Of a DNA stretch of 64,000 nt, positions 44,868-53,205 are shown one piece after another. Position 1 is the first letter of the stretch; every line of letters starts with the position of its first letter. Source of the DNA: Ignavibacteriales bacterium (GTDB lineage Bacteria > Bacteroidota > Ignavibacteria > UBA10030); the NCBI GenBank assembly GCA_026390595.1, contig JAPLFQ010000025.1, positions 124,001 to 188,000 on the forward strand, read 5' to 3'. The position numbers and the translations under genes were made by a program. Under the pieces are notes generated by a model that was given only the letters and a program-made list of their open reading frames with translations, had not been told where the DNA came from and searched no databases.

Positions 44868-46163
44868 ATGAAATCAAAACAGACAGAACCACTCGGCGAT
44901 CAGACGAACCGTCCCGTGACGAATCAGCCCGAGACGGATGGTCCCCGGCCGCTTGGCACGGCATTGCTGGACTTTTTCGCGGTCATTACCAAATGGCGGA
45001 AGCTGATCACCCGAACGGTCTTCATTATCACTGTCATCGCTGTCGCGGTCGGATTGCTTAGCCCTAAGTGGTATAAGGCCACCGCGTCGGTGTTCCCGGC
45101 TGAGAAAGCAGATATGTTTGCCGGACTGGAGGGGATCTCATCCCTGGTGAAATCCATTTCGCCCGGCCGGGCGCTATCGGGGCTGGCCGGATCTTCAGAG
45201 ATGGATCGGTACCGGGCCATCCTGACAAGCGAAAGCGCTCTCCTCAAAGTGATCGAGCGGTTTGACCTTACTAAAGTGTACGAGATTACGAACTACCCGC
45301 GGGAAAAGACGATCAAAGAGCTGCTCTCCAACGTCGGCTTTGAGGTCGCAGAGGAAGGCAACCTGCAGATTATCGTGTACGATACGGATCCGCAGCGGGC
45401 GGCAGATATGGCGAACTACTTTGTGCATGTTCTGAACGAGACCAATTCGCAACTTCAGGTCCAGAACGCTCGCTCAAACCGACTGTTCGTTGAAACCCGG
45501 TACCACAAGAACCTCGCAGACCTGAAGGGGGCGGAAGATTCCCTGAAAGCGTTCCAGCAGAAATATGGCGTCATCGCTCTCCCGGAGCAATTGGAAGCGT
45601 CCATCAAGGCGATGGCGGAGATTTACGGTAAGATGGAGGTGCAGGATGTCGGGCTCACCGTTCTCCGGCAGACTGTTGCCAAGGATCACCCGAGCATACG
45701 CGCTGCTGAAATCGAGCTCGACGCCATGCGGAACAAGATTCGTCAACTGAACAACGGAACAGCCGGAGCGCCCGGAGATGTGAGCGTCCTGGTTCCTTTC
45801 AAACAAGCTCCGCGGCTCGGAACTGCCTATGTGCGGCTCTACCGAGAAGTCGAGATTCAGTACAAGATTCTGCAATTCGTGACTCCGCTTTATGAGCAGG
45901 CCAAGGTTGAAGAGCAGAGGGCCACCCCCTCCGTGATCGTGCTCGACTCTGCCCAGGTTCCAGAGAGGAAGGCGAAGCCTAAAGTATCGCTCTACGGCTT
46001 CCTGGCCATGGTTATTTCGACCATCGTCGTGTTGGGCATCGTTTTCGCGATCGAAGGTGTGCAGAAGCTGGAGGCGCTCGATCCGGATCGGTTCAAGTCC
46101 TTGTGGTCGACTATGCGAACTGACTGGTTCGGCCTGAGATGGACACGAAAAGCCAAGAGATAG
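44868..46163 (+). CDS. Wzz-type polysaccharide chain-length/co-polymerase protein
   Basis: Inner-membrane co-polymerase that sets chain length. The 431-residue protein has a cytoplasmic N-terminus, helix 1 at about 46-65 (TVFIITVIAVAVGLL), the Wzz domain start (KWYKATASVFPAEKAD), a long periplasmic coiled coil (about 190-310) and helix 2 near 373-395 (YGFLAMVISTIVVLGIVFAI) after the Pro-rich approach (QVPERKAKPKVS). There is no fused tyrosine kinase. It pairs naturally with the Wza-like gene upstream. Confidence 0.88.
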   Translation: MKSKQTEPLGDQTNRPVTNQPETDGPRPLGTALLDFFAVITKWRKLITRTVFIITVIAVAVGLLSPKWYKATASVFPAEKADMFAGLEGISSLVKSISPGRALSGLAGSSEMDRYRAILTSESALLKVIERFDLTKVYEITNYPREKTIKELLSNVGFEVAEEGNLQIIVYDTDPQRAADMANYFVHVLNETNSQLQVQNARSNRLFVETRYHKNLADLKGAEDSLKAFQQKYGVIALPEQLEASIKAMAEIYGKMEVQDVGLTVLRQTVAKDHPSIRAAEIELDAMRNKIRQLNNGTAGAPGDVSVLVPFKQAPRLGTAYVRLYREVEIQYKILQFVTPLYEQAKVEEQRATPSVIVLDSAQVPERKAKPKVSLYGFLAMVISTIVVLGIVFAIEGVQKLEALDPDRFKSLWSTMRTDWFGLRWTRKAKR

Positions 46164-46277
46164 ATCGAGAATCTGAAGTTGAGGGAAGGTGCCCCGTACA
46201 ATTCTCCCCTTTTCCCTGCTTCATCCTTTGCAATCGCTGGAGTCGGTGAGTTCTTTTTGATTCGAATAACTGAAACT

Positions 46278-47804
46278 ATGGAGATGGGACACACAAGAAG
46301 CGGTTTGATTGCCCGCAACAGCGTGATGAATTTCCTGGGACAATTCATACCTCTCGTCGTGGGTGTGATTTCAATCCCCTTCATCATTCAACGCCTTGGT
46401 ATCGACCAGTTTGGCATTTTGTCGCTCGCATGGATGCTCTTGGGCTACTTCACGCTTTTCGACCTAGGACTCGGACGAGCCACAACGAAGTTCGTGGCCG
46501 AGGCTGTGCACAACGATGCTTTGCAGAACCTGAGGACGCTGTTTTGGAGTTCGTGCGGAACGAACCTCTTCATGGGCATCATCGGCGCGGCGGTTGTCGC
46601 TGGTTTAGCTCCCGTACTCGCTGAACGTGTATTCCGGATCCCTCCGGCATTGGTTGATGTAGCAAGCACGACGTTCTTGATTCTTGCCGTTTCTACTCCG
46701 ATTGTCTTGGTTTCAACAGTGTTCCGGGGCACTCTGGAGGCGGCCCAGCGTTTCGATTATGTAAGCTCGGTCAATTTCATCTCCAGTTCATTCACGTTTC
46801 TCATGCCTGTTGCAGGTATCCTCTTAGGTTTTGATGTTCGAGGGATCATCCTGCTTCTGATGATTGCGAGACTTTGCAGTGCGACGGCTTATTTGTTGCT
46901 CTGCTTCAAGGTCTTTCCGGTGTTGAGGGAAAGCGTATCATTTGACTTCAACAGGGTCAAAGCCCTGCTGACGTTCGGCGGATGGGTGAGCATCTCAAGT
47001 TTTGTCAATCCGATCCTGGTCTACCTCGATCGGTTCTTCATAGGATCGATGATCTCTATCGCCGCTGTGGCCTACTACACCGCTCCGTATGAGATGGTGA
47101 CCAGACTATGGATCCTTCCAGCGAGTCTCACCATGACCTTGTTCCCCGCTTTTAGCGCAATGAGTGCCTCTTCGCGAGATGCGCTGCCGGGTCTCTACAG
47201 CCGTTCTGTGAAGTATCTTTTTTTGTTGATGGCGCCTCTCGTGATGCTCCTGGTTTTGTTTGCCGGCGATATTCTGCGCCTGTGGCTTGGAACCGAGTTT
47301 GCGGAGAATAGCGCGCTCGTCTTCCAGGTTCTCGCCGTGGGCATTCTCTTCAACTCGATGGCGCAGATACCCTTCGCACTCCTTCAAGGGCTTGGACGAC
47401 CTGACCTCACAGCAAAGTTCCATCTGCTGGAGTTGGTGCTGACCGTCCCATTGATGTGGTTCATGGTTTCCAACTTTGGGATTCGCGGCGCAGCTCTGGC
47501 TTGGAGCACTCGTGTTCTGGTGGATGCGTTGATGCTCTTTGGTGCATCGGGCCCGGTGGTGGGGGTGCATCTGGATCTTGGGAAAGAGATGGTGCGGGGG
47601 TTTGCCGCGGTTCTTTTGCTTGCATCTGGTTTGATTGCCCTTTCATTGATGGGAATACCCCGAATTGCCCTGGCGATTTCTGCGATTGGAATAGTGGGCC
47701 TTTTCGCATTCGCTTCCTGGCGCTATGTGCTGGGCCCGGCAGAAAGGCACTCGATTGCTTCCATCGCTCGCGGGCTTGGATTTCTGGCTGAAGGAACGCG
47801 ATGA
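46278..47804 (+). CDS. Oligosaccharide flippase (Wzx-like, MATE/MOP superfamily)
   Basis: Predicted to flip undecaprenyl-linked repeat units to the periplasmic face. From the ATG at 46278 it is 508 residues with about 12-14 hydrophobic helices spread along its length and the N-terminal pattern NSVMNFLGQFIPLVVGVISI of polysaccharide_synt proteins. The conserved LGRATTKFV and YLDRFFIGSM stretches agree. A frame opening at a TTG at 46179 extends upstream, but that part is not membrane-like. Its stop overlaps the start of the following methyltransferase by four bases (ATGA). Confidence 0.87.
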   Translation: MEMGHTRSGLIARNSVMNFLGQFIPLVVGVISIPFIIQRLGIDQFGILSLAWMLLGYFTLFDLGLGRATTKFVAEAVHNDALQNLRTLFWSSCGTNLFMGIIGAAVVAGLAPVLAERVFRIPPALVDVASTTFLILAVSTPIVLVSTVFRGTLEAAQRFDYVSSVNFISSSFTFLMPVAGILLGFDVRGIILLLMIARLCSATAYLLLCFKVFPVLRESVSFDFNRVKALLTFGGWVSISSFVNPILVYLDRFFIGSMISIAAVAYYTAPYEMVTRLWILPASLTMTLFPAFSAMSASSRDALPGLYSRSVKYLFLLMAPLVMLLVLFAGDILRLWLGTEFAENSALVFQVLAVGILFNSMAQIPFALLQGLGRPDLTAKFHLLELVLTVPLMWFMVSNFGIRGAALAWSTRVLVDALMLFGASGPVVGVHLDLGKEMVRGFAAVLLLASGLIALSLMGIPRIALAISAIGIVGLFAFASWRYVLGPAERHSIASIARGLGFLAEGTR

Positions 47805-48898
47805 GTCCAGACTCAGAGATCCGCGCGGAAGAGGTCAGAACTTGCCTCCTCTGCAAGACCAAAGGAACCATGCTCTATGCCGGTCTCCAAGATCGATTGT
47901 TCGATGCTCCGGGGATGTGGAATATTTTCAAGTGCGCTGACTGTGGCCTGATGTGGCTCAGTCCCCGGCCAATCTCATCCGACCTTGGCAAAGCTTACCA
48001 GAGCTACTATACTCACAACGCGGGGTCTGACAAGGGGAGAATGGAGGAATTCATCGAGAAAGTGGCCCGTCCTGTCGTGATGTCCAGGTTCGGCTATGAG
48101 AGACAAGCTGATGATCGCTCAGCGCGCAATCCCGGTGCGAGTTTGTTGTCGCATGTCCCGGTGGTGAAAGAGATCGCGTGGCGGTATGTCATGAATCTTC
48201 ACGGACAACGGGGAGGCCGGCTTCTGGATGTTGGTTGCGGCGATGGTTCGTTCCTTGCCAGGATGAAGCATCTGGGTTGGGACGTAATGGGAGTAGAACC
48301 GGATCCTCGCGCTGCGAGAAAGACGCAAGAAGAACTTGGTATCCCGGTCTTCAACGGCACGCTTACCGAAGCAGGATTCGATTCCAGGTCCTTTGACGCA
48401 ATAACCTTGACTCATGTGATCGAACACGTTGAAGAACCTGGCTCATTGCTTCGAGAATGTCACAGGATATTGAAGCCTACAGGTAAGCTCTCGATAGCGA
48501 CTCCAAATATCGAAAGTTTCGGCCATAGAATGTTCGGCGCGGCTTGGCGAGAGCTCGATCCTCCCCGCCACCTTCACCTTTTGTCTCTCAAGACACTTGC
48601 AGCGCTTGTCGAGGGTGCAGTTCCGTTAGGGTTCTCGGTTGATCACCTCGGTTCCTCCGGAGTTTATGCGGGGCAAATCCTGGTGATAAGCCGAAGCATC
48701 AGGTTGAAGGGAGCATGGGTGGAACGACCGCTAACGAAGTGGCAAGTAGTAATGACTGTCGTATACTTCATCGCTGAGACCATCGTACGTGCGTTTTCAC
48801 CAAGGGCGGGGGAAGAACTTTTGATGACTTTAACGAAGCAGCCGGGCAATGCGGCCCATATGCCTCGGTCTGAGAACACCCCCGGTTTGGTGCGATAA
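47801..48898 (+). CDS. SAM-dependent methyltransferase with N-terminal zinc-ribbon-like region
   Basis: 365-residue class I methyltransferase. The N-terminus has two Cys pairs (CLLCKTKG and FKCADCGLMWLSPRP), as in a family of surface-sugar or C-methyltransferases, followed by motif I LLDVGCGDGSFLARM at about 145-160, the acidic VEPDP end of strand 2, LTHVIEHVEEP and ILKPTGKLSIATPN. It sits between the flippase and the polymerase, so a polysaccharide precursor or lipid-linked sugar is the likely substrate. The start overlaps the flippase stop. Confidence 0.85.
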   Translation: MSPDSEIRAEEVRTCLLCKTKGTMLYAGLQDRLFDAPGMWNIFKCADCGLMWLSPRPISSDLGKAYQSYYTHNAGSDKGRMEEFIEKVARPVVMSRFGYERQADDRSARNPGASLLSHVPVVKEIAWRYVMNLHGQRGGRLLDVGCGDGSFLARMKHLGWDVMGVEPDPRAARKTQEELGIPVFNGTLTEAGFDSRSFDAITLTHVIEHVEEPGSLLRECHRILKPTGKLSIATPNIESFGHRMFGAAWRELDPPRHLHLLSLKTLAALVEGAVPLGFSVDHLGSSGVYAGQILVISRSIRLKGAWVERPLTKWQVVMTVVYFIAETIVRAFSPRAGEELLMTLTKQPGNAAHMPRSENTPGLVR

Positions 48899-48981
48899 TC
48901 CAATGGCATTTTGCACAAGAAAAGAACTCTGTCAAGCTGTTCAGTCGCGCACTCTGATCCCGATACATTGACACGTATTGT

Positions 48982-50268
48982 ATGAACGCTCTATCATTCC
49001 TGTGTTTCATGATTTGCTTGGCGATTGTTGCCAGCGCGATGCGGCGGGATGCGGACGCGTTGTCTCCAGCGCGCGTGCTCGGATTTGTTTGGGCACTTGC
49101 CATAGGTCTCACGAATTTGAAATTGAGTGGCTTACAGGAGAACTGGTCAATCACAAGCTGGATCCAGCTGATCATCGGTGTGTCCAGCTACTTGATAGGC
49201 ACATTGATAGCGTTTGTTCAGAATATCGGGCGACAGTTACTTTCCGTCGAGTTGATGCGCAAATCCTGGACGAAAGACGTTGACGAGCACAGGCTTTTCA
49301 TAAGTATTGCCGTTACATTCGCCCTCTATATTTTTGGTTATTTTGTGATAACGTTTATCAAGGGGGTGACACCTCCTCTTTTTAGTGCCAAGCCATGGAT
49401 TGCCCGACATGACTTTACGATGTTTGGCATCGGGCTGTTTCTTCAGAACGTTGTCGTTGTTGTCTTTTTCTCGGTTGTCTATCTGCTTATTGCCGGAGGT
49501 GAAAAGCGAAAGAAACGGGTCGTATTGGCGATGACCGCAATATCCCTGCTCACGTATTTTTTCCTGCTTCAGCGCCTTCAGATCATGATGACGGGCATCG
49601 TTTGTGCAACGCTCATCTACTATACAACATCGCACCTCAGGAAGTCGACCGTCATCTGGTACTTTTTGGGGACGAGCCTGTTCTTCCTTCTTGTGTCATC
49701 ACTCCGCACTGGCCAGGTCCTGGTATTGTTTCTGTATACATCGGCCGCAATGAAATTCTCTCCTGCGTACGCGATCTTCACTGAGCCTTACATGTACGTT
49801 GTGATGAACCTGGAAAATTTCGCACGAGCGGTGCAACAACTCGACAGTCTGGCGTACGGCTACTACACCTTTGATTTCACGACGGCCCTCGTGGGCCTTA
49901 AACATTGGATCAGCGAATACTTCGGGATGGTCGACACGCCCTATTTGACCAGCAACTACAATACTTACACTGCATTTTGGACTTACTACCGAGATTTCGG
50001 AACATTCGGAATTGCAATCATTCCCGCTCTTGTGGGTTGGGGTATCGCTTCAGCCTACTACTGGCTCCGGACTAGTCCAAACATCCGAAGCCTTGCTTTC
50101 TACAGCGTTGCAATGTTCGTGATGTTCATGACATTCTTCAATAGCCCTCTTGGATTTCTCTGGTTCGTGTATAATGTCGTCGTGATGTATGCCGTTCTGC
50201 GCTATATCCGGGTCCGAGCGGTCCCTGCTTTGTCGGCAGCGCCGGCGAGGCTTCAGACGAGTCAGTGA
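48982..50268 (+). CDS. Wzy-like O-antigen/exopolysaccharide polymerase
   Basis: 428-residue integral membrane protein with roughly 10-12 helices. It has a large periplasmic-type loop rich in Tyr/Thr/Trp between about 275 and 325 (LAYGYYTFDFTTALVGLKHW, YLTSNYNTYTAFWTYYRDFG), the layout of oligosaccharide repeat-unit polymerases (O-antigen_polysaccharide polymerase type). Sequence conservation in Wzy is very low, so the assignment rests on topology and on its place beside Wzx, Wzz and glycosyltransferases. The start is ATG at 48982. Confidence 0.75.
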   Translation: MNALSFLCFMICLAIVASAMRRDADALSPARVLGFVWALAIGLTNLKLSGLQENWSITSWIQLIIGVSSYLIGTLIAFVQNIGRQLLSVELMRKSWTKDVDEHRLFISIAVTFALYIFGYFVITFIKGVTPPLFSAKPWIARHDFTMFGIGLFLQNVVVVVFFSVVYLLIAGGEKRKKRVVLAMTAISLLTYFFLLQRLQIMMTGIVCATLIYYTTSHLRKSTVIWYFLGTSLFFLLVSSLRTGQVLVLFLYTSAAMKFSPAYAIFTEPYMYVVMNLENFARAVQQLDSLAYGYYTFDFTTALVGLKHWISEYFGMVDTPYLTSNYNTYTAFWTYYRDFGTFGIAIIPALVGWGIASAYYWLRTSPNIRSLAFYSVAMFVMFMTFFNSPLGFLWFVYNVVVMYAVLRYIRVRAVPALSAAPARLQTSQ

Positions 50269-50303
50269 ATCCAAGGAAGCGACGTTCGTGATAGATAACG
50301 ACC

Positions 50304-51254
50304 ATGCCGTCTCTTGATATCGTGATTGTTAATTGGAACGCGGGCAACTATCTGCGTCCGTGCCTGCAATCCATCGAGGAGTCGCATCTGGCAGGTTGCG
50401 AAGTCCGGCGCGTGGTAGTTATTGATAACGCCTCAACGGACGGTTCAACTCAGGGATTGTCGGATTTGAAACTTCCGATCACTGTCTTGCACAACAACGA
50501 AAATCGGGGGTTCGCTTCGGCGTGCAACCAAGGGGCAGAAAAGAGCGCGGCTGATCACCTGTTGTTTCTGAACCCCGACACGCGGTTATCAAAGAACTCC
50601 CTCGCGGCGGCGGTTTCGTGCATGAGTTCTCCGGAACAGCAGAAAACCGGGATCCTCGGGATTCAGTTGATCGACGATGACGGCACAATCTCCCGTTCCT
50701 GTGCCCGGTTCCCGACCGCTGGGAGATTCCTTTCAATGATGTTCGGCCTGGATCGATTGTTTCCGGGGGCGTTCAGAAGTCATTTCATGACTGAGTGGGA
50801 TCACAGGGAAAGCCGTGAAGTAGATCAGGTTATCGGGGCGTTTTTCATGGTCAGAACCGCGCTGTTCAAAGCGCTTCACGGTTTCGACGAGAGATATTTT
50901 GTGTTCTTTGAAGAGGTGGATTTCGCCCTCCGGGCCCGAAGAGTTGGCTTGCGAAGCTACTACCTTGCAACGGCTCCGGCTTATCACAAGGGGGGAGGAA
51001 CAACCGACCAGATCAGGGCGACAAGGATGTTTTATTCCTTGAGGAGCAGGATCCTCTTCTTCTACAAGAACTTTGACGGAATGACTGCGACGATGGTTGC
51101 CGTTGCCACATTGTTCATCGAGCCGATCACCCGGATTCTGTTCGCGATCCTGAAGGGCTCGGGTGAAACAATCAGCGAAACCGTGAAGGGCTATGCCCGC
51201 CTATGGGGTGCGCTGCCGTTGCTGATGGTTGGGAGGGGAAGAAAGTCGGCTTGA
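50304..51254 (+). CDS. GT2 family glycosyltransferase (rhamnosyltransferase-like)
   Basis: 316-residue inverting glycosyltransferase with a GT-A fold: LDIVIVNWNAGNYL, VVIDNASTDGS, LLFLNPDTRLS (metal-binding DxD equivalent), and FFEEVDFALRARRVG near the acceptor site. A C-terminal hydrophobic segment (about 250-275) suggests membrane attachment. It resembles WbbL-type rhamnosyltransferases, which would fit with rfbB upstream, but the sugar cannot be read from the sequence. Confidence 0.87.
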   Translation: MPSLDIVIVNWNAGNYLRPCLQSIEESHLAGCEVRRVVVIDNASTDGSTQGLSDLKLPITVLHNNENRGFASACNQGAEKSAADHLLFLNPDTRLSKNSLAAAVSCMSSPEQQKTGILGIQLIDDDGTISRSCARFPTAGRFLSMMFGLDRLFPGAFRSHFMTEWDHRESREVDQVIGAFFMVRTALFKALHGFDERYFVFFEEVDFALRARRVGLRSYYLATAPAYHKGGGTTDQIRATRMFYSLRSRILFFYKNFDGMTATMVAVATLFIEPITRILFAILKGSGETISETVKGYARLWGALPLLMVGRGRKSA

Positions 51255-51265
51255 GAACTGAGAAG

Positions 51266-51295
51266 CTTGTCGGACAGGTTGCCAACCTGTCGTGG
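51266..51295. repeat. Palindromic repeat, CTTGTCGGACAGGTTG family, copy 2
   Basis: CTTGTCGGACAGGTTG (51266-51281), identical to copy 1 at 16731, continues here as CCAACCTGTC so that GACAGGTTG and CAACCTGTC form a perfect stem around one central C. It lies after the GT2 gene and may act as a 3'-end hairpin. Confidence 0.65.
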
Positions 51296-51329
51296 CAGGG
51301 AGTCGGTTCAATGCGACCGGTGCCTTGAC

Positions 51330-51434
51330 AAAGAGAACCGCAAAGGGCGCCAAGAAACGCAAAGGAAATATCAGCGCTTTGCGGATAACAGCGGTTCACT
51401 CTTAGCGCTCTTCGCGGTCTTTGCGGTTATTTTC
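51330..51434. repeat. CTTTGCG-family inverted repeat, empty copy 2
   Basis: Left arm 51330-51365 (AGAACCGCAAAGGGCGCC, AAGAAACGCAAAGG), right arm 51397-51434 (CTCTTAGCGCTCTTCGCGG, TCTTTGCGGTTATTTT), about 31 bases between. It ends ten bases before the methyltransferase start and so occupies that gene's expected leader and ribosome-binding region. Confidence 0.75.
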
Positions 51435-51443
51435 TGACCTTGC

Positions 51444-52133
51444 ATGAGGCGGACGGTGGTGGAATCTCTTTTTCGAAAGGTCAACCCAGGCTATCGCCAT
51501 CGCTACGAGGTCTACAATGAACTGGTCTCGGGAGAACTCTCCAGCGATAAGGTTTGGGTGGATGTCGGGTGTGGCTGTAATGAAAATGTCGCGGTCTACG
51601 GAACCAAGACGAAACTCGCGGTCGGTCTTGACGCGATGATTCATCCGGAACTCGCAAACGCTCCTTTCATCCAGGCGAGTTTGCGCAGCATCCCCCTTCG
51701 TTCGGGTTGCGCAGATATTGTGACATTGAGAATGGTAGTTGAACATCTCGAAAAAATCCCCGGGGATTTTGAGGAGATCGAACGGATTCTGAAACCAGGC
51801 GGCAAGATGGTCGTTCTTACGACCAACAGCCTGAGCCCACTGGTGTTCTTCCCGGGTCTTCTGCCGTATCGCCTGAAGGAAGGATTGATCCGGAAAACTT
51901 TTCACACAGCCGCCGAAGACGTGTTTCCCACATTCCATCGATGTAACACGCCGGGTGCGATGAAGAACGGAATCGGGGAATTGAGACTCAGCACTCTTCA
52001 ATTCCTGGAACAGGTCCCGCTGTCTTCTCCGGGCCTGACGATGGTCTTTGGTGGATGGTACATCATTGCGAGACTCCCGTTTCTGGCGCAGTTGAGAAGC
52101 ACCATGCTTGCTGTATTTGAAAAAAGGAATTGA
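51444..52133 (+). CDS. Class I SAM-dependent methyltransferase
   Basis: 229-residue methyltransferase with motif I VWVDVGCGCNENVA (about residues 32-45), the LAVGLDAMI strand 2 end, IVTLRMVVEHLEKI and ILKPGGKMVVLTTN. The C-terminal part holds hydrophobic segments (LVFFPGLLPYRL; MVFGGWYIIARLPFLAQL). The ATG at 51444 abuts a repeat and has no visible ribosome-binding site; the GTG at 51456 is an alternative start. It is followed two bases after its stop by a glycosyltransferase. The target is presumably a lipid-linked glycan or sugar. Confidence 0.8.
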   Translation: MRRTVVESLFRKVNPGYRHRYEVYNELVSGELSSDKVWVDVGCGCNENVAVYGTKTKLAVGLDAMIHPELANAPFIQASLRSIPLRSGCADIVTLRMVVEHLEKIPGDFEEIERILKPGGKMVVLTTNSLSPLVFFPGLLPYRLKEGLIRKTFHTAAEDVFPTFHRCNTPGAMKNGIGELRLSTLQFLEQVPLSSPGLTMVFGGWYIIARLPFLAQLRSTMLAVFEKRN

Positions 52134-52134
52134 A

Positions 52135-53205
52135 GTGAAGATTCTGCTACTCAGCCGATACGACACACTCGGAGCAAGCAGCCGGTACAGAAGCTATCAA
52201 TACCTGCCGTATCTCCGAAGCCGGGGCCATACGGTTCAGGTTGCACCGCTGCTCAGCAATCTCTATCTGCAGCGGCTGTATGCCGGAAAAAGCATGCCCG
52301 TGTTCGACGTGTTCGCAGCACTTGTTCACAGAAAGCTGCTCATGCTGCAGAAGAGGAAATTCGACCTCCTCTGGATTGAATACGAGGCATTGCCGTGGAT
52401 CCCATACTGGATGGAGTCGATGCTCCTGTCGTCTTCGGTACCTTTTGTTCTGGATTATGACGATGCGATCTTTCATCGCTATGACCGGCATCCTTCTGCC
52501 GTCGTGCGGGCAGCCCTGGGGAAAAAGATCGATCACCTCATGAACCGGTCGAGCCTGGTTATTGCCGGAAACGAATACCTTGCATCACGCGCCCGGGAGG
52601 CGGGCGCGAAACGAGTGGAGATTTTGCCCACCGTCATCGATCTCGAAAAATATCCAGTGACGCCGGCGGCACAGTCCGACGAGTTCACGATCGGCTGGAT
52701 CGGAACACCGAAGACGGTCCACTACCTGAACGAAATACGGGAAGCGCTGCAAGTCGTGGGCCGCGAAGGTGGAGCGAGGGTGGTGACGATAGGAGCGGAA
52801 GGAGTTGAATTGTCAGGTGTTCATTGTGAACACAGGCTGTGGAGCGAGAAGACGGAAGTGGAAGAGATGCAGAAGTTCGACGTTGGAGTTATGCCGCTCA
52901 TCGACGGCCCCTGGGAGCGGGGAAAATGCGGACACAAACTGATCCAATACATGGGCTGCTCCCGTCCTGTTGTTGCCTCGCCGGTTGGAGTCAACAGCAC
53001 GATCGTTGAAGAGGGAAAGACAGGCTTTCTGGCGTCGACGACGGACCAATGGGTTCGGGCGCTGAGAACGCTGAAAGAGAACCGTTCGCTCCGGTTGGAA
53101 ATGGGGCGGAAAGGGAGAGGAAAGGTTGAGCAGAGCTATTCGTTGCAGGTCGCCGCACCGCGCCTTGCATCGCTGCTTGAAGAGTTTCAAAAGGGCAAAC
53201 GCTGA
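52135..53205 (+). CDS. Glycosyltransferase (GT-B fold, GT1/GT4-like)
   Basis: 356 residues from the GTG at 52135, which is preceded by AAAAAAGGA; a longer TTG start inside the upstream gene is less likely. The N-terminal Rossmann half opens with KILLLSRYDTLGASSRYRS and contains VLDYDDAIFHRYDRHP; the C-terminal half has FTIGWIGTPKTVHYL and the donor-site region GVMPLIDGPWERGKCGHKLI followed by PVVASPVGVN. These match glycosyltransferases with a GT4-like C-domain. The stop overlaps the asnB start by one base. Confidence 0.85.
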   Translation: MKILLLSRYDTLGASSRYRSYQYLPYLRSRGHTVQVAPLLSNLYLQRLYAGKSMPVFDVFAALVHRKLLMLQKRKFDLLWIEYEALPWIPYWMESMLLSSSVPFVLDYDDAIFHRYDRHPSAVVRAALGKKIDHLMNRSSLVIAGNEYLASRAREAGAKRVEILPTVIDLEKYPVTPAAQSDEFTIGWIGTPKTVHYLNEIREALQVVGREGGARVVTIGAEGVELSGVHCEHRLWSEKTEVEEMQKFDVGVMPLIDGPWERGKCGHKLIQYMGCSRPVVASPVGVNSTIVEEGKTGFLASTTDQWVRALRTLKENRSLRLEMGRKGRGKVEQSYSLQVAAPRLASLLEEFQKGKR

